Part shown: positions 22,760 through 35,370 of the stretch, in pieces
Layout of the letters: the number at the start of each line of letters is the position of its first letter
How positions within the stretch are numbered: the stretch's first letter is position 1
NCBI RefSeq assembly: GCF_028476545.1
Contig: NW_026731791.1
Span: forward strand, 38,501-102,500
Source of the DNA: Physella acuta
Taxonomy: Eukaryota; Mollusca; Gastropoda; Physidae
Length of the DNA stretch: 64,000 nt
Direction: 5' to 3'
Notes under the pieces: generated by a model
What the model was told of the DNA's origin: nothing
What the model saw: the letters and a program-made list of their open reading frames with translations, nothing else
Databases searched by the model: none
Position numbers and translations under genes: made by a program

Positions 22760-23890
22760 TTGCACTTTAAACCAATGGTATTAAAAAAAAACTTACAGAT
22801 TCGAAGCGTTTTACATCACAATACGCTTGTCGTATATTTACAATATCCAGTTAATACAATTTGAGCTTTAACTAAATAAATACGACAATATGATGCATTA
22901 TGAAAACGACACTTCTCATTATACACCTCTCTTGAAGAGGCTGTAAAATGTTGATGTAATTTTGTTAGTGTTTGAATTCTCTCCTCTAGATCACAGACTT
23001 TAAAAAAAAAATTCAGCAAAAAAAAAGCATGTTTAAGTTTAATATTAGAGGGAGAAACGGTGAATATCCCTCGGCAAGTTAGAACCAACGCTTTAAAAAA
23101 AACAACGTATTCTATACTTTTAAATAAGTCAGGTTAATAAATAAAAAAATTTTTTTTCGTTTCCAGCTAATAAAAAAATCCAACTACCCCCTAACCTCGC
23201 CAATAAGTGACGTCATCTTACGCTTATAGGTCATCATCAAAGAGACGTTTCCGCGAACCGATTTTTTTTTCTTTTTTTTTTGTCTTTACAGCGAGGAGGA
23301 AAAAAAAATAACAGCTGAAGATGTGCAGGTAGAAGGAGCTTGTAGCACACACGAGCGACGCTACTTTAGGTATTACACAGTCTCAGCTGTTTACAACTTC
23401 AGTCTGCCCAGATTTTTGTTTACGTCCCAGCCAAACATGTTACAACAGCGGTGCCCAGGTTAGGCTCGCCAATTCAAAACAACAAATTAAGAAGTCGCTA
23501 AACGGCACGAGTTTGCATATTTTCAAGTAAAAAAAATAAAAATTCCATGTTATTTTACGTTTTTACGCGCATCCCTTGATCAACCCCCCTTCCCCCCCCC
23601 CCCCACTTATCCCCCACTAACTAAAGAAAATAAGGTATGATGTAATTAGTAGATCTTTCGTTTTTTTTGTGCTGGAAGATTAAAGAAGAAATGAAATGGG
23701 ATAATCCAATCCCCCATTCCCTCCTTCATCAAACACACAGCAGTCCTTATTCAACTTTGTTTCACAAACTAAAAAACGATATGGTAAAATGTAAACACAA
23801 GCGCAACATACACGATTAAGTTAAGGTAGAAAACTTGAATCCTTGCTCTTATGCTAACATTACATTAATCATGGGCGTGCCTATGACACA
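22760..23890. other. No gene seen
   Basis: AT-rich with several A and T tracts and a C run at about 23592-23604. The 90-codon reverse frame at 22816-23088 has no recognisable domain. Confidence 0.45.
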
Positions 23891-23896
23891 TAAGCC

Positions 23897-24103
23897 AGAC
23901 GAAGTAGAGTTGATCTGTTTAACTTATCTAGGCCTATAGGAGGAAATTTTGGTCAACATCATGCCTAGCCGCCTAAGTTACCTTAACCTGAGTCAGTTAC
24001 CCACCATAGCCGGGTGGACTCAGGGATATCCTACAGATTCGGAACCCGTGATCCGAACTCAAGACTATTTGGTTAGCCGTCGTGAGTACTACCATCCGGC
24101 CAT
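23897..24103 (-). mobile_element. SINE-1 copy, near full length, diverged
   Basis: Reverse copy: AAGTAGAGTTGATCTGTTT, AACATCATGCCTAGCCGCC, CCTGAGTCAGTTACCCACC, then GATCCGAACTC (B-box complement) and the tRNA-like head to about 24103. Confidence 0.75.
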
Positions 24104-24249
24104 AATTTGTGTATAATAAAATTGCTATATATACTGAACACAAGCAACAACGACTTATCAAACGTTCAATGCCCATATGAAAACTGTAAAAAAACAGATT
24201 TTACTCTTTAAAATGTATATTTGCTCAATAAGTTTTGCCGTGAAGTTTC

Positions 24250-24576
24250 ATGCAAGTTAAAGTGTTTGTGGTTAACTTTAGAGGCAGAGTGAGACAGGAG
24301 AGCTCTAGGAATCCTGAGTTCGAACTCCAGGCAGATGAGGCTGGTTAACTGGAGACAGTAACCTATAGAGGAGAAGAAACTCCAAAAACCAAACAACAGT
24401 TGCCTTGTAGTTTGTTCATGGATGGACAAAGGCTATGGAGGAAAATCCAGAAAGAAAATATGGCTGAAATAAGAGTCTACGGGAAATTTACCGCACAATA
24501 CATTGACACGTAATACTTAATTGTACTGTAGGTATTTCTGTCTAACTTCACACAAAAGAACGAAGAAGAAGAATAA
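24250..24576 (+). mobile_element. SINE-2 copy, full length
   Basis: Forward copy with a B box (GAGTTCGAACTCC at about 24317), CAGATGAGGCTGGTTAACTG, CAACAGTTGCCTTGTAGTTT, GGACAAAGGCTATGG, and a (GAA)n tail after AAAGAACGAAGAAG. Confidence 0.75.
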
Positions 24577-24879
24577 ACTGTCTTATAATACGCAACGTAT
24601 ATTCACGAAAATAAAATATTTTATGTACGTCTTGAGAAACATTCTGCTCTATTGGATAACTAAGTCTTTGGTCCCTCTAGCAAACGTCAAGACAATCAGA
24701 TTCGAGATATCCCGAAGGTGAAGGTGAAGAAAGTAGCTGCCTGGCACCATCTGTTGGTCTCACCTTAGGCCAACAGAACCAGGTCAGCGTGATCTTGCTG
24801 GAAGTAGTCTGGAACCACGGGGTCTTTCCTTGCAGAATGTGAGAACACCTTGACTAGGTGGATGAGCTAGTCATAGACG

Positions 24880-25545
24880 AGCGTTTGGTTAAGTGGTTTA
24901 ACAAGAAGTGGCAGCAAGGTGTAGGATTCGTAGGTTCAACATGTAGCAAGGTTTAGGGTTCATGGGTTTAACATGTAGCAAGGTTTAGGGTTCGTAGGTT
25001 CAACATGTAGCAAGGTTTAGGGATCGTAGGCTCAACATGTAGCAAGGTTTAGGGTTTGGTGGTTTAACATGTAGCAAGGTTTAGGATTCGTAGGCTCAAC
25101 AAGTAGGCTCAACATGTAGCAAGGTTTAGGGTTCGTAGGCTCAACATGTAGCAAGTTATAGGGTTCGTAGGCTCAACATGTAGCAAGGTTTATGGTTCAA
25201 CATCTAGCAAGGTTTAGGGTTCGTAGGCTCAACATGTAGCAAGTTATAGGGTTCGTAGGTTCAACATGTAGCAAGGTTTAGGGTTCGTAGGCTCAACATG
25301 TAGCAAGGTTTAGGGTTCGTAGGTTCAACATGTAGCAAGGTTTATGGTTCAACATCTAGCAAGGTTTAGGGTTCGTAGGCTCAACATGTAGCAAGTTATA
25401 GGGTTCGTAGGTTCAACATGTGGCAAGGTTTAGGGTTCGTAGGTTCAACATGTAGCAAGGTTTATGATTCGTAGGCTCAACATGTAGCAAGTTATAGGGT
25501 TCGTAGGTTCAACATATAGCAAGGTTTAGGGATCGTTGTTCCACC
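24880..25545. repeat. 32-bp minisatellite with higher-order structure
   Basis: About 20 copies of a unit TAGCAAGGTTTAGGGTTCGT + AGGCTCAACATG. A ~148-bp block (GGTTTATGGTTCAACATCTA onwards) recurs at about 25187 and 25335, so several units were amplified together. The unit contains TTTAGGGTT. Confidence 0.9.
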
Positions 25546-25812
25546 ATATATCGACAGCATGGGTTAGGGTTTGGTGATTTCAGAAGTCGTGATATCAGGG
25601 TTAGGGTTTGGTGGTTTAGTATACAGGGACGTCAAAGTTTTTAAGAATTAGTGGACCACCATGCAGTGATAGCAGGGTTTAGGGTTTGGTGGTTTAATAC
25701 GAAGCGATGGCAAGGTTTAGGGTAGGGTGGTTCCACACGGTGTGACAGCAGGGTTTTAGGTTTGGTAGTTCAACATATAATGACAGTGTGGTTTAGGGTT
25801 GAGTTGGCCTAA
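25546..25812. repeat. ~60-bp degenerate repeats
   Basis: Four to five diverged units around CAGGGTTTAGGGTTTGGTGG, related in motif to the preceding array. Confidence 0.65.
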
Positions 25813-25815
25813 TAC

Positions 25816-25905
25816 AGGGCTGGTAAGTAGGTCACCAACCAGTTCTATGGCTCATGAAGGTTGTATTGAGCCGTTGAACTGGTTGGTGACCTACTTACCA
25901 GCCCT
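25816..25905. repeat. 90-bp near-perfect palindrome
   Basis: Two 30-bp arms (25816-25845 and 25876-25905, starting AGGGCTGGTAAGTAGGTCAC) are exact reverse complements; inside the 30-nt spacer a further GGCTCA/TGAGCC pair extends the stem. It may be a tiny foldback MITE; no clear target duplication is visible. Confidence 0.85.
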
Positions 25906-25909
25906 ATAG

Positions 25910-26315
25910 TGACAACTGGGAATAGGCTTGTATATTAACTTTCAGTCTTTGCTGCTTATGAAATCTGTTGGCCTTTGAGCCAATGGTTTCAAAAGTTTTG
26001 CGAAGCTAGTTAAACGGACCTTTGCGCTATTGACTGCCGTGGGTGTTTTTTTTTTTTTGCCATGGCAATCCTACATTTTGACATGTTAACATGACGATAT
26101 CATAAAACAGTACTGTTTCATGCATCTGCAAGGGTACTAGAACAACAAAGAATTGAAGGCGATGACGTTTACTTTTCCGAAAAATAGTCGATACTAACGA
26201 AAACCATCGTTTCTAACAGCGTAATGCCGACATTTACATTCATTGAGCTTTTGAGTTATCTAAAATTGTGATATACTTGTATAATGCATGTCAGTTCACA
26301 TCTCGCATCAATCTC
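25910..26315. other. No gene seen
   Basis: Unique sequence with one T tract near 26048. No supported frame. Confidence 0.45.

Positions 26316-26317
<2 letters not shown>

Positions 26318-26405
<88 letters not shown>
26318..26405. repeat. (TA)n microsatellite
   Basis: About 44 TA dinucleotides leading into the next minisatellite. Confidence 0.95.
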
Positions 26406-26410
<5 letters not shown>

Positions 26411-27025
26411 CCATATCCCATCTATTTCCGATCTCCCATATATCTCCCATCTACCTCCCATCTATCTGCTATCTCACATCTATCTCCCATCCCCCATCTA
26501 TCTCATTTATATCTCCTATCTTTCGTATATACCTCATCTCGCATCTATCTCCAATCTATCTCCTATATTTCTCCCATATATCTCCCATCTATCTCCCATA
26601 TATCATCCAATGTATCTCCTATGTTTCTCCCATATATCTCCCACATATCTCCCATATATCATCCAATGTATCTCCCATCTATCTCCCATATATCATCCAA
26701 TGTATCTCCCATCTATCTTCCATATATCATCCAATGTATCTCCCATCTATCTCCCATCTATCTCCCATATATTTCCCACATATCTCCCATATATCATCCA
26801 ATCTATCTCCATCTATCTCCCATATATCATCCAATGTATCTCCCATCTATCTCCCATCTATCTCCCATATATTTCCCACATATCTCCCATATATCATCGA
26901 ATATATCTCCCATCTATCTCCCATATATCATCCAATGTATCTCCCATCTATCTCCCATCTATCATCCAATGTATGTCCCATCTATCTCCCATATATCATC
27001 CAATGTATCTCCCATCTATCTTCCT
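26406..27025. repeat. TATCTCCCA minisatellite
   Basis: Built from ~10-11-bp units (ATCTATCTCCC, ATATATCTCCC) with a larger ~40-60-bp period marked by ATCATCCAATGTATCTCCC. All three forward frames stay open for 250-314 codons because stops are absent from the unit; these are not genes. Confidence 0.9.
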
Positions 27026-27387
27026 ATTCCACCTAGACCACACAGTAACCATTCTATTTCCGGATGTTTCCTAATGTCTTTGATCACTCCGAGCAGTCTT
27101 ATCGTGTTGTTTTCTTTTAGCCTCCCCACACATTCCGGCACTTCAGTGCACGTGAAAGCCGGAAAGAAAGCCGGAAAGGAAGCCGGCATGGTCTTGCATA
27201 CTTGCGGGTCACTCTTACTATGGGCACAGTGACCGGAAAGTCATTTTTTTGTGTGTAGGTTAATCCTAAAAAAAACAATTTTCTTACAGAACAGTCATAT
27301 ATATAATGTTATGGCTTAATCTTTAACTATTTCAGTTGGTGGTTTATTTTTTAAATTTTTTATTGGGGGGGGGGGGGGGGTTAATCT

Positions 27388-27686
<299 letters not shown>

Positions 27687-27689
27687 CTA

Positions 27690-29520
27690 AAGTCAGGCTG
27701 TTCTATCTCAATGTTTCGATTTTTACTTTCGAGATTTTAGCACTGTAATCTTCTAAATCCACCAAGGCATCAATGTAAATATGGTTTAACCATTTCTCTC
27801 ACCACTTATAGGCCCTACAAATCAATTCCAATTAACGAACAAGTGCTAAATAAAGAAATCTATTGATTGCCCTAACAGTAAATGCGTCGCATATTATTAC
27901 AACGTCGGCATTGATCTTTGATAAACTGACCCCCGCGAATGTTTGACCTTCGTAGTCCCTCATTTAAGGTCGTCGGAGTTAGTTATGTTATTGATTTAAT
28001 TAAACATCTCATTAGAGTACCAGATTAAATTGTTTTAAATCTAACAAAGACTTATAGAATAAAAAAAAAATAAAGTTTTATAAAACTCACAGAACGTACC
28101 AATAGGCGTAAAACAAAGCTGGTACAAATCCTAGACGAACGAACGAAAATAAAACCGGTCGAGATTTTTAACACACAACGCAATGGTCGAGGAGAGCAGA
28201 TAACTCCTGGAGGACTTTCAAGAGGTAGGCACACACGCCCAACCCCCTCACTTCTCTCCCCTTCCTCTTTTATCTCCGCGAGTTTTCTCTAAAGGTAGCT
28301 GTTGTTAAGATAACCAACCCCCCTCCACCCGATCCACCCTACCTCATATGACCCCCCTCCCTGTACCTCCCCCCCCCCCCCTTTTAAAATTACTCGCCAA
28401 AACGTGAGCTGAAATGTACGGTGTATCAGTGAGGTGAGTTGCGACGGTAAGACAAGGGAAGGTAACCGCGATGGGTTAAAGGAAGGGAGAGAACCTGAAA
28501 AAGTGGGGTTATCGCGTTTTCTTTCAATTTAAAAGAACTAACTAAGACTCCGTTTTAAGGAGGGAGGGGGGTGCTTTGTGAGAGGGCGAATTAAGAATAT
28601 AAAAAATATAAAAATAAAAAACGAACATTTGAGTACATAAAAAATATTTGCAATTTATTGTTTTAGATATATTCAAGTCTCAAAAACAGTAAGCGCACTA
28701 TCGTTTAATAAAATAATTTTTTTCTATGAACACAACTTTTTAAGTGACTATGTAGAAAATGTAATGTCCAGTACATTGCCAAGCAAATGACCCGTACAAT
28801 GTATACTAACATTTAAAATTCCGAGTAAAATACCGGAAAACATCTTGTAACTTTAAGTCCTTAAACCAATTAATCAAGGGATAAAATATTTGTATACAGT
28901 AACACCAGGTTAACAACCACACACAAACATAGATCTACTGTTAACGTAAGGCAATCCATATATACTTTAGTAGGGTTCCCATTTTATAACGCAAATGTTA
29001 TTTTTTAGACAATAGTCTTTCAGCGTTAATTAATTACAATTTCGATTTTATTAAAATCAATAGGTAAAATATAACAGGCATGGACTGTTATTAAAAAGAA
29101 AGTATTTTTTATCGTTAGTGTATCAATGCTGGATTCTACAACAGCCGATTGGATAGGGATTGATGAGGCAGGGAGAGGGGAAATAAATGGAAGAGTATGC
29201 AAGGGGGGTAATCCACGACGGCTAAACCTTCGTATGAACGGTGTTCATATTACCTTTACACTATTAGCCGGTGGAGGGAAGCAGACGGCGAGTACCAGAA
29301 GGCACGCACCGGGTACCAGAAGATATGATATTCTTAGACGCACCCTCCTACCCCCCTCTCTACCAATTGGTAATCAGGGGGAGGAAATTGAAATATGGGG
29401 AGACAATTTGCGAAAATATAAGGGTAGACTATTTGTGTGTACTGTTTTATATAAAGGGAAGGTAATCTAAGGCTACAGTTGACATTTTATGATGGTATAA
29501 CGATGTTTGTGGAAGGGAAT
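27690..29520. other. No gene seen
   Basis: 1.8 kb of mostly unique AT-rich DNA with a C run at about 28369-28382. A 114-codon frame at 29126-29470 (+) has balanced composition but no recognisable domain and no splice or promoter context; not called. Confidence 0.4.
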
Positions 29521-29522
29521 GT

Positions 29523-29525
<3 letters not shown>

Positions 29526-29607
<82 letters not shown>
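29526..29607. repeat. (TA)n microsatellite
   Basis: About 41 TA dinucleotides. Confidence 0.95.
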
Positions 29608-29610
<3 letters not shown>

Positions 29611-30059
29611 TAAACCTATTTCGCATATTTCGTGCATAAGTGATACTGACATCTGTTCTGTAAAAGTGATATTACATTTTCAAAATTAAATACATCTGTC
29701 TATTGGCTGATTTTGATGTGTTTTTCAAGTATTTGAACTAAAGACACTGTCGTTAAGGATGGCTGTCTAATATCTTTAATCACTTCTTTAATTGCCTAAT
29801 TAATTGAGTACATTAAGCTCTATTGGGTTGAACACGGTTTACGATAAACATGTTTTTAGTAAAGTCTAACTGAAATCATTAGCCCCTTTTCAATGGTTAG
29901 CTTACGGTTAGTGCTTCTTACAGAATAGTTCCTAGTTGCATGATTTTTGTATGTAGATTTTGGAGTCATTTAGCAGTACCGGAATATTATTTGTCAATGT
30001 ATTACTTTGCTAGTAATTTTAATCATTTGTGTATTTCGTAAAATTTATAATATTGGTAA

Positions 30060-30400
30060 AGTATTTGTATGTGGAAGTGGACTTATGTAATTGTGGTTTT
30101 AAGTTAATGTTTGTGTTGATGTCGGTTAATGTAAAAGTGGGCTAATGTAAAACTGAGTTTATAAGAAAGTGGATCAGTGTGACAGTGGGTCATTGTAAAA
30201 CTGGGTTTATGTGAAAGTGGGTTTATGTAATAGTGGGTTTATGTGAAAGTGGTTTTATGTAAAAATGGGCTTATGTGAAAGTGATTTTATGTAAAAATGG
30301 GTATATGTGAAAGTTGGTTTATCCGAAAGTGGGTTCATGTGAAGGCGGGTCAATGTAAAACTGGTTTTACATGTATATGTATCAATGTAAAAAAGCCAGC
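30060..30400. repeat. ~14-bp minisatellite
   Basis: About 20 degenerate copies of GTGGGTTTATGTGAAA / AATGTAAAACTGG. Confidence 0.85.
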
Positions 30401-30940
30401 GTACGTCAAATGCTAAAGGCTGTACATTATTTTAGTCCTCTGTAAAAATTTCCTTTTCAAGCGTGAGGACTAGAAGTAACGTTTGGTAAACGATTAAGAT
30501 TTAATTAATCACACGTGTGGGGTCATTTAGTGCCTGGCAAGTTGAAAATGAACACAGACGTACAGTATCATCATATGTGTTCACATGCTTATTAGTAACG
30601 ACCAATAGAAAAAAAAATAATGTAATTAATTAAAAAAGAAACATGATCAGATTTTATGACAATACAACAGGTATGTTGAAGGATTAAAAAACCTACTAGT
30701 ATGACCCTCCCCACTTACAATTCAAACACCCCACACACCCCCACACACAAGTAGAGCTTACAGACAAGTGCAGGGGCCCATATGTTCAGAATGCCCTGGA
30801 TTAGGTGTAGCCTACATAATCCCAGTCGCCGCTAATGAAAACGTATTCAGCTTAACGTTCATCGTACAGAATATGACATCGTTGATATCAAATCATTAGA
30901 GACATTCTGTCGGTGATGTACATAATAATTATAGAGAAAC
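30401..30940. other. No gene seen
   Basis: AT-rich unique sequence, no supported frame or named repeat. Confidence 0.45.
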
Positions 30941-30947
30941 AATACGC

Positions 30948-31395
30948 GGGTCATTTATTTGGGTAAGTACGGCTAAAACAAAAACCACAGCGGCCACACG
31001 TTAAGGTTAAAAAAGAAACACGGGTCATTTATTAGGATAAGTACGACTAAAACAAAACTGGAGCGGACACACGTCAAAGATGAAAAGAGAAACACGGGTC
31101 ATTTATTTGGATAAGTACGGCTTAAACAAAAACTTAAGTGTCAAAGATAAAAGACAACACACGGGTCATTTATTGGGATGAATACGCTCAAACAAAAACC
31201 TGAGCGTCCGCACGTCAAAGAAGAAAGACAACACACGGGTCATTTATTGGGATGAATACGCTCAAACAAAAACCTGAGCGTCCGCACGTCAAAGAAGAAA
31301 GACAACACACGGGTCATTTATTGGGATAAGTACGGCTAAAACAAAAACCTGAGCGGCCGCACGTCAAAGATGAAAGACAACACACGGCACGCGCG
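30948..31395. repeat. ~62-bp tandem repeat, seven copies
   Basis: Unit with ACGGGTCATTTATTGGGATA, AGTACGGCTAAAACAAAAAC and CACGTCAAAGA. Two central copies (31153-31305) are nearly identical to each other, marking the latest amplification. Confidence 0.9.
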
Positions 31396-31631
31396 TTGCG
31401 TGGGATGCTCACTTGGAACGTCTTACACCGTTGCCATGACGACCGCAGAAGATTAAAAAAAACGAACGTGTCCGTGTTGTGTGTTGGAGCCCCCCCCCCC
31501 CCCCTGCTATAACGCGCATTGAGGTGAAACTTGGCAGGCACGTGAGTTTTGTAGATGAGCCAAGTTAGAGAGGATGCACGCATGCAATTTTTTTTTCTTC
31601 TTTTCTTAAAATAACGTAATTGTTGGGGTAC

Positions 31632-31632
<1 letters not shown>

Positions 31633-31711
<79 letters not shown>

Positions 31712-31712
31712 G
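31633..31712. repeat. (GT)n microsatellite
   Basis: About 38 GT dinucleotides followed by short (GTT)n. Confidence 0.95.
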
Positions 31713-31759
31713 CTGTTGTTGTTGTTGCAGTGGTGGTAAAGTGAAACCACTGACTGTTG

Positions 31760-32370
31760 AGGTGTGCAGGGGGGGGGGGGGGGGTAAGATACGTTCGTTA
31801 AAATTAGGGTCTAGGGGTGCAGGGGGGAGGGCAGGTTATATAAAACGGTCGTTGTAGGGTTCAGGGGAGGGGGCATACTTTAATATTAGGGTCTAGGGGT
31901 GCAGGGTTGGGGGGGGGGGGGTTAAGATGCGTTAAACTTAGGGTCTACGGGTGCAGGGAGGGGGTAGGTTTTATATAAGGGTCGTTGAGGGGTGCTGGGG
32001 GTCAGATTTTACTATTAGGGTCTTTAAGGCGCACAGGGAGGAGGGGGGTAATATTAGTGTCGTTGAGGGATGCAGGAGAGAATGGATTTTAATATTAGGA
32101 TAGTTTAGGAGTTCAAGGGGGGGGGGGTGAGGCAGGTCTTAATACTAAGGTCGTTGAGTGGGTCAGATCAGAACTGGTGTTAAGATTTTGATAGTTGAGA
32201 TGTGCACGGGCGAAGGGGTCTTAATATATGGATCGTTGAGGTGTGTAGGGAGAGAACAGGTCTTAATATATAGATCGTTGAGGTGTGTAGGGAGAGAACA
32301 GGTCTTAATATATAGATCGTTGAGGTGTGCATTGTGGGGCAGGGGCAGGTCTTGATACCAGGCTCGATGA
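31760..32370. repeat. ~58-bp G-rich degenerate tandem repeat
   Basis: About ten units with TTAATATTAGGGTCGTTGAG and GTGCAGGGAGGGGG, several containing G runs longer than 8. The last three units (32215-32335) are the most alike (ATAGATCGTTGAGGTGTG). Confidence 0.8.
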
Positions 32371-32739
32371 GGAGCAAACATAAACAATTCTATAAGACGA
32401 GACTAATTAAAATCAAGATCCAGGTAATAGTGCTGTTAATCAAAGCTAAAGACTACAGCTCTATGAAACAGGTACCGAGGTTAGAACTAATAGGTACACA
32501 AGTTAGTCGCCAGTTATAGGTAAAGTTTACAAGGCAGTCCCCACGGGAGAGGTACCAGAACTGATGTTGTAAGGGGTACAGGTAGTAGGCCTAAAACCTA
32601 GGCTGTGACAGGTACAAACTTAAACGTGTGATACGTTACAGAGCAGGGAAACAGGCATTGGGGTGAGCGGTAATTAGCTCACGAGCGAGGCATTAGTAGA
32701 GGTTTAATAGGCCAACAAATTCCAGGTGAGAGGTACCAC

Positions 32740-33720
32740 AGAACTACCCACCTGGTGGGAGTTAGCATTAAACTGTTCAGGTGCCATAGAGCTATGCAGG
32801 TACCGTAGAAGTACTCATGAACCATAGAACTACACATGTTTTACGGAAGTACTCAGGTAGCGCAAAACTACACAGGTACATGTACTACACAACTAATCAG
32901 GTGCCATAGAAGTACTCAGTACTACATAACTAATCAGGGGTCGTAAAACTACTCAGTACCACAGAACTAATCAGGTGCCATAGAACTACATAGTACGACA
33001 GAACTAATCAGGTGCCATAGAAGTACTCAGTACTACATAACTAATCAGGGGTCGTAAAACTTCTCAGTACCACAGAACTAATCAGGTGCCATAGAACTTC
33101 TCAGTACCACAGAACTAATCAGGTGCCATATAGAACTTCTCAGTACTACACAACTAATCAGGTGCCATAGAAGTACTCAGTACTACAAAACTAATCAGGT
33201 GCCATAGAAGTACTCAGTACTACATAACTAATCAGGGGTCGTAAAACTACTCAGTACCACAGAACTAATCAGGTGCCATAGAACTACATAGTACGACAGA
33301 ACTAATCAGGTGCCATAGAAGTACTCAGTACTACATAACTAATCAGGGGTCGTAAAACTTCTCAGTACCACAGAACTAATCAGGTGCCATAGAACTTCTC
33401 AGTACCACAGAACTAATCAGGTGCCATAGAAGTACTCAGTACTACACAACTAATCAGGTGCCATAGAAGTACTCAGTACTACACAACTAATCAGGTGCCA
33501 TAGAAGTACTCAGTACTACAAAACTAATCAGGTGCCATAGAAGTACTCAGTACTACAGAACTAATCAGGTGCCATGAAACTATCCACCACGTGAGAGGTA
33601 CCGTTAAACTATTCAGGTGCCACAGAGCTACTTAGGTACCGCAAAACTACACAGGTAAAGGTACCAAAGAACTAATCAGGTGCCATAGAAGTGCTCAGGT
33701 AACACAGAACTACACAGTAT
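32740..33720. repeat. 36-bp minisatellite with ~298-bp higher-order repeat
   Basis: Units CAGGTGCCATAGAAGTACT / CAGTACTACATAACTAAT repeat about 27 times. A stretch of about eight units, marked by CAGGGGTCGTAAAACTACTC, recurs with ~298-bp spacing (32911 and 33209). Confidence 0.9.
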
Positions 33721-33779
33721 TTATAGAACTACTCCCGTACATGTACAACAGAACTATTCAGGTAACACATAATTACTTG

Positions 33780-34868
33780 TGAACCGTAGAACTATTTTCG
33801 CTTACTGCAAAGCTACTGGGGTATCATATAACTAATTATCACTACCCACAAAGCAAAAGGACCACAAAACTACTCAGGTATCACATAACTAATCATCACT
33901 ACCCACCAAGTTAAAAGTACCACAAAACTACTCAGGTACCACATAACTAATTATCACTACCCACCAAGTAAAAGGTACCACAAAACTACTCAGGTACCAC
34001 ATAACTAATTATCACTACCCACCAAGTAAAAGGTACCACAAACCTACTCAGGTATCACATAACTAATCATCACTACCCACCAAGTTAAAAGTACCACAAA
34101 ACTACTCAGGTACCACAAAACTAATTATCACTACCCACCAAGTAAAAGGTACCACAAAACTACTCAGGTATCACATAACTAATCAACACTACCCACCAAG
34201 TTAAAAGTACCACAAAACTACTCAGGTACCACATAACTAATCATCACTACCCACCAAGTAAAAGGTACCACAAAGCTACTCTGGTACCACATAACTAATC
34301 TTCACTACCCACCAAGTAAAAGGTACCACAAAACTACCCAGGTACCACATAACTAATCATCACTACCCACCAAGTAAAAGGTACCACAAAGCTACTCTGG
34401 TACCACATAACTAATCATCACTACCCACCAAGTAAAAGGTACCACAAAACTACCCAGGTACCACATAACTAATCATCACTACCCACCAAGTAAAAGGTAC
34501 CACAAAGCTACTCTGGTACCACATAACTAATCATCACTACCCACCAAGTAAAAGGTACCACAAAACTACCCAGGTACCACATAACTAACCATCACTACCC
34601 ACCAAGTAAAAGGTACCACAAAACTACCCAGGTACCACATAACTAATCATCACTACCCACCAAGTAAAAGGTACCACAAAACTATTCAGGTACCACATCA
34701 TAACTAATCATCACTGCCCACCAAGTAAAAGGTACCACAAAGCTACTCTGGTACCACATAACTAATCATCACCACCCACCAAGTAAAAGGTGCCACAAAG
34801 CTACTCTGGTACCACATAACTAATCATCACTACCCACCAAGTAAAAGGTACCACAAAACTACTCAGAT
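33780..34868. repeat. 58-bp minisatellite with dimeric structure
   Basis: About 18 copies of a 58-bp unit (ACCACATAACTAATCATCAC, TACCCACCAAGTAAAAGGT, ACCACAAAACTACCCAGGT). In the right half, units with AAAGCTACTCTGGT alternate with AAAACTACCCAGGT, a 116-bp dimer. It shares the GGTACCAC and ACTACTCAGGT motifs with the preceding 36-bp array. Confidence 0.95.
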
Positions 34869-35281
34869 ACCCCATTCTTATACCCAAAACCAGACTGGAG
34901 TTTAACATTCTTTTTTCTTTTCCAACCAGCAACCAGGTTACAAATGGTATTCACATGGAAAGCCGTTTTTAACTTACAACAGAATTCGACCACCGAGCGT
35001 ATTCGATTACTTGCGAGAACGATGACCGAATTTAACATTTATCAACAGTTGATTAAATAACACTGTCTACAAGATGTAGGTGAGTAAGGGAGAGTAACGG
35101 TGGAGGAAGTGGTGGGGGAGGGTGTGAGGTGGGGAGGGGTTGGGGATACTTTTCTCAAACAGGACGAAACGCAAGGTGGTTAGGACACCGTACTCCAAAC
35201 GTGACCTTGACATTCGCAAAGTTCTCGCTGACTATCAAGTTGAAGGTCGTATGTTATATTTGAATCCGTAATCAAAGCAAC

Positions 35282-35370
35282 AGGGATGATTATAATCTTC
35301 AGGGGTGATTATAATCTGCAGGGTTGATTATAATCTGCAGGAATGATTATAATCTGCAGGAATGGTTATA
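35282..35370. repeat. 20-bp tandem repeat, four to five copies
   Basis: GGGATGATTATAATCTGCAG and close variants. Confidence 0.9.

Noticed and set aside
26268-27232. Forward frames of 250-314 codons in all three phases
   Set aside because: They follow a (TA)n run and a TATCTCCCA minisatellite that lacks stops; the Ser-His-Leu-Pro periodicity is the repeat itself.
29126-29470. 114-codon forward frame with balanced composition
   Set aside because: No domain, promoter or splice context recognised; length is within chance for a relatively GC-balanced stretch. Kept only as a note.
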